Positions 5,126 through 6,330 of a DNA stretch of 6,330 nt are shown here, piece after piece; position 1 is the stretch's first letter; each line of letters starts with the position of its first letter. Source of the DNA: Gemmatimonadaceae bacterium (GTDB taxonomy: Bacteria > Gemmatimonadota > Gemmatimonadetes > Gemmatimonadales > Gemmatimonadaceae). A program made the position numbers and the translations under genes. The notes under the pieces are model-generated. The model was not told the origin of the DNA and did not search any database. It was given only the letters and a program-made list of their open reading frames with translations. Where the stretch lies: positions 1-6,330 of the forward strand of contig JAICUE010000157.1 in assembly GCA_025936015.1 (NCBI GenBank), given 5' to 3'.

Positions 5126-6330
5126 CTAGAAGCTGACACGCAGTACCGAGAATGTACCTATCCGGCTCGTCGCGGCGAAGACGGCGCCCAGAGGATCGAA
5201 TGTGATCTGCGCACGCCGCGGATTCACTTCGCGCGCGATGCTCACGTCCGCCGAGTCGTGCTCGACCGCGACTGGTCCGACGGATCGGCTCGACAGAACA
5301 CGCCGGCCGCCTGGACGCGGATGCACCGCTGCCTCGGTCGCGATCGCTCCGAGCAGCGCACCGCCGACGGCGAGTCCCCATCCGCCCTGCCCTGTCGCGT
5401 TCCCGATCGACGCGACGCCGCCGCCGACGAATGCGCCCACCCCCGCACCGGTCCAGAGCAGCGTTGCCTCCGACGCCGTGTGATCGCGCGGCCGGACGAA
5501 CCCGCGATCGCCGGCGAGCGCACCGAGCACCCCGCCCGCCGTCAGCACACCGGCGACGACCCTCCCGTCGACGTGCCCGCGATCGAAGAACGGCGTCGCG
5601 GCCGCGGCGACACCGATCGTCGTCGCGAGCGTCATCGCGCGAACATCGCCCGCGGTCACGGTGTACGGCGCGCGCCGCGGATACGCGGGACCCCACACAT
5701 ACCCAGCGAGCATCCCGGCACCGACGCCCGCGACCGCCACGCGACGCGACGATTCGTTGTCGAAGGCCCCGGTCATCCCGAGAACTCCCGCTGACGCTCC
5801 CGCCGTGAACGTCGCGCCGAATCCCGACGCCGCCGCTTCGGCGTCGGTCATCGTCCGCGCGGCATGAAGGCCGATCAGCGTCCCACCCACCGAGCCAAGG
5901 AGCAGCGCCGCGCCATGCCCGGCGGCGTCCGAGTTCTCGTCCCCCTGCACGGCATAGAGGATCGCCTCGCCTAACGCTGCACCGTGGATCGCCGCGTGGG
6001 TCGACAGCCGGTTCTGGGCAGTCGTGATCGGCGGTGAGGCATTCCGCCGCACCAGCGCCGCGGCGAACGTTCCGCTCGCCACCACCAGCTCGGCGCCCAG
6101 CGCCGTCGATCCACCGTCCGTTACGCCGCCGACCATCGCCGCCGCCGCGGGCCCGTAGAGAAAGAGCCCGAGCAGCGCCTGGTTGCGGACGAACGCGTTC
6201 CCCGCCGGATCCGACGCGACGCTCGTTTGCTCGCCGATCCCGGCGCTCCGCCCACTCGCCAGCGCGGTCGCGATCACCCCGCGCAGCGCCGCCGCCGACT
6301 CGCTGGTCAGGTCATAACGGTCGAGCACAC
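5126..6330 (-). CDS. Ala/Gly-rich protein of unknown function, upstream paralogue (5' end outside window)
   Basis: The in-frame part gives 400 codons from base 6328 to a TAG at 5126; bases 6329-6330 belong to the preceding codon. The GTG at 6328 is not taken as the start, because alignment to the downstream paralogue places the window edge near that protein's residue 84 (DRYDLT against ERYAIT). The signal peptide and N-terminal domain should therefore lie beyond the window. Shared landmarks with the paralogue are LYGPA, AIHGA, a GGTL block, the TD[AS][ED] turn, YTVTAGDVRAM (paralogue YNVTPGDVGAM), RDHTASEA (FDHTPYEA), and a C-terminus DPLGAVFAATSRIGTFSVLR ending VSF. Like its partner it is almost entirely Ala/Gly/Val with GxxxG-type helices. 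It is probably exported and membrane associated. No named family was recognised and no catalytic motif is visible. Confidence 0.85.
   Translation of the reverse strand, partial: VLDRYDLTSESAAALRGVIATALASGRSAGIGEQTSVASDPAGNAFVRNQALLGLFLYGPAAAAMVGGVTDGGSTALGAELVVASGTFAAALVRRNASPPITTAQNRLSTHAAIHGAALGEAILYAVQGDENSDAAGHGAALLLGSVGGTLIGLHAARTMTDAEAAASGFGATFTAGASAGVLGMTGAFDNESSRRVAVAGVGAGMLAGYVWGPAYPRRAPYTVTAGDVRAMTLATTIGVAAAATPFFDRGHVDGRVVAGVLTAGGVLGALAGDRGFVRPRDHTASEATLLWTGAGVGAFVGGGVASIGNATGQGGWGLAVGGALLGAIATEAAVHPRPGGRRVLSSRSVGPVAVEHDSADVSIAREVNPRRAQITFDPLGAVFAATSRIGTFSVLRVSF
5969..5976 (+). repeat. GCCTAACG octamer, copy 4
   Basis: It lies inside the upstream paralogue gene. On the coding strand it reads GCG TTA GGC GAG, encoding Ala-Leu-Gly-Glu (residues 118-121 counted from the codon at 6328). 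The surrounding protein segment, after AIHGA, is not the one that holds copy 3 in the other paralogue, so the two copies are not inherited from the gene duplication. Confidence 0.5.

Noticed and set aside
5064..5696. Extension of the 472-aa protein upstream to give 683 residues
   Set aside because: The extra part reads out of frame through the upstream paralogue and is Arg/Asp-rich, whereas the ATG at 5063 opens directly onto a clean signal peptide.

Overview
This is a GC-rich bacterial chromosomal window, roughly two-thirds G+C by eye. Every credible gene lies on the minus strand, so transcription runs from high to low coordinates. Base composition, the GyrA sequence and the style of the exported proteins would fit a Gemmatimonadota-like organism. 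That is an impression from sequence style, not a demonstrated assignment.

In transcription order the layout is as follows. (1) At 6330-5126 is the 3' part of a gene for an Ala/Gly-rich protein of unknown function, cut by the window edge. (2) A 62-bp gap holds a strong GC hairpin. (3) At 5063-3645 is a complete, signal-peptide-bearing 472-aa protein that is clearly a paralogue of the first. (4) After only 28 bp comes a small five-helix membrane protein (3616-2861) of the MscS-associated TM-helix type, without the MscS beta domain. (5) A 442-bp non-coding gap (2860-2419) holds a long imperfect inverted repeat enclosing a second strong hairpin, then a candidate promoter, a structured leader and a Shine-Dalgarno sequence. 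(6) gyrA (2418 to beyond base 1) encodes DNA gyrase subunit A and lacks only its last residues.

The two paralogues and the membrane protein are closely spaced and co-oriented, so they may form one envelope-related transcription unit. gyrA most likely has its own promoter. The gyrase gene is ordinary housekeeping, although it carries alanine at the position of E. coli GyrA Ser83.

The least explained content is the tandem paralogue pair. These proteins carry a four-fold repeat of a Thr-capped, Gly-rich helix and end in a conserved Asp-Pro...Phe tail resembling an outer-membrane targeting signal. Two further oddities are an octamer, GCCTAACG, found four times outside gyrA and containing the only TTA leucine codons I see in the window's genes, and the inverted-repeat element upstream of gyrA. 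I found no tRNA, rRNA, CRISPR array, transposase or phage gene.
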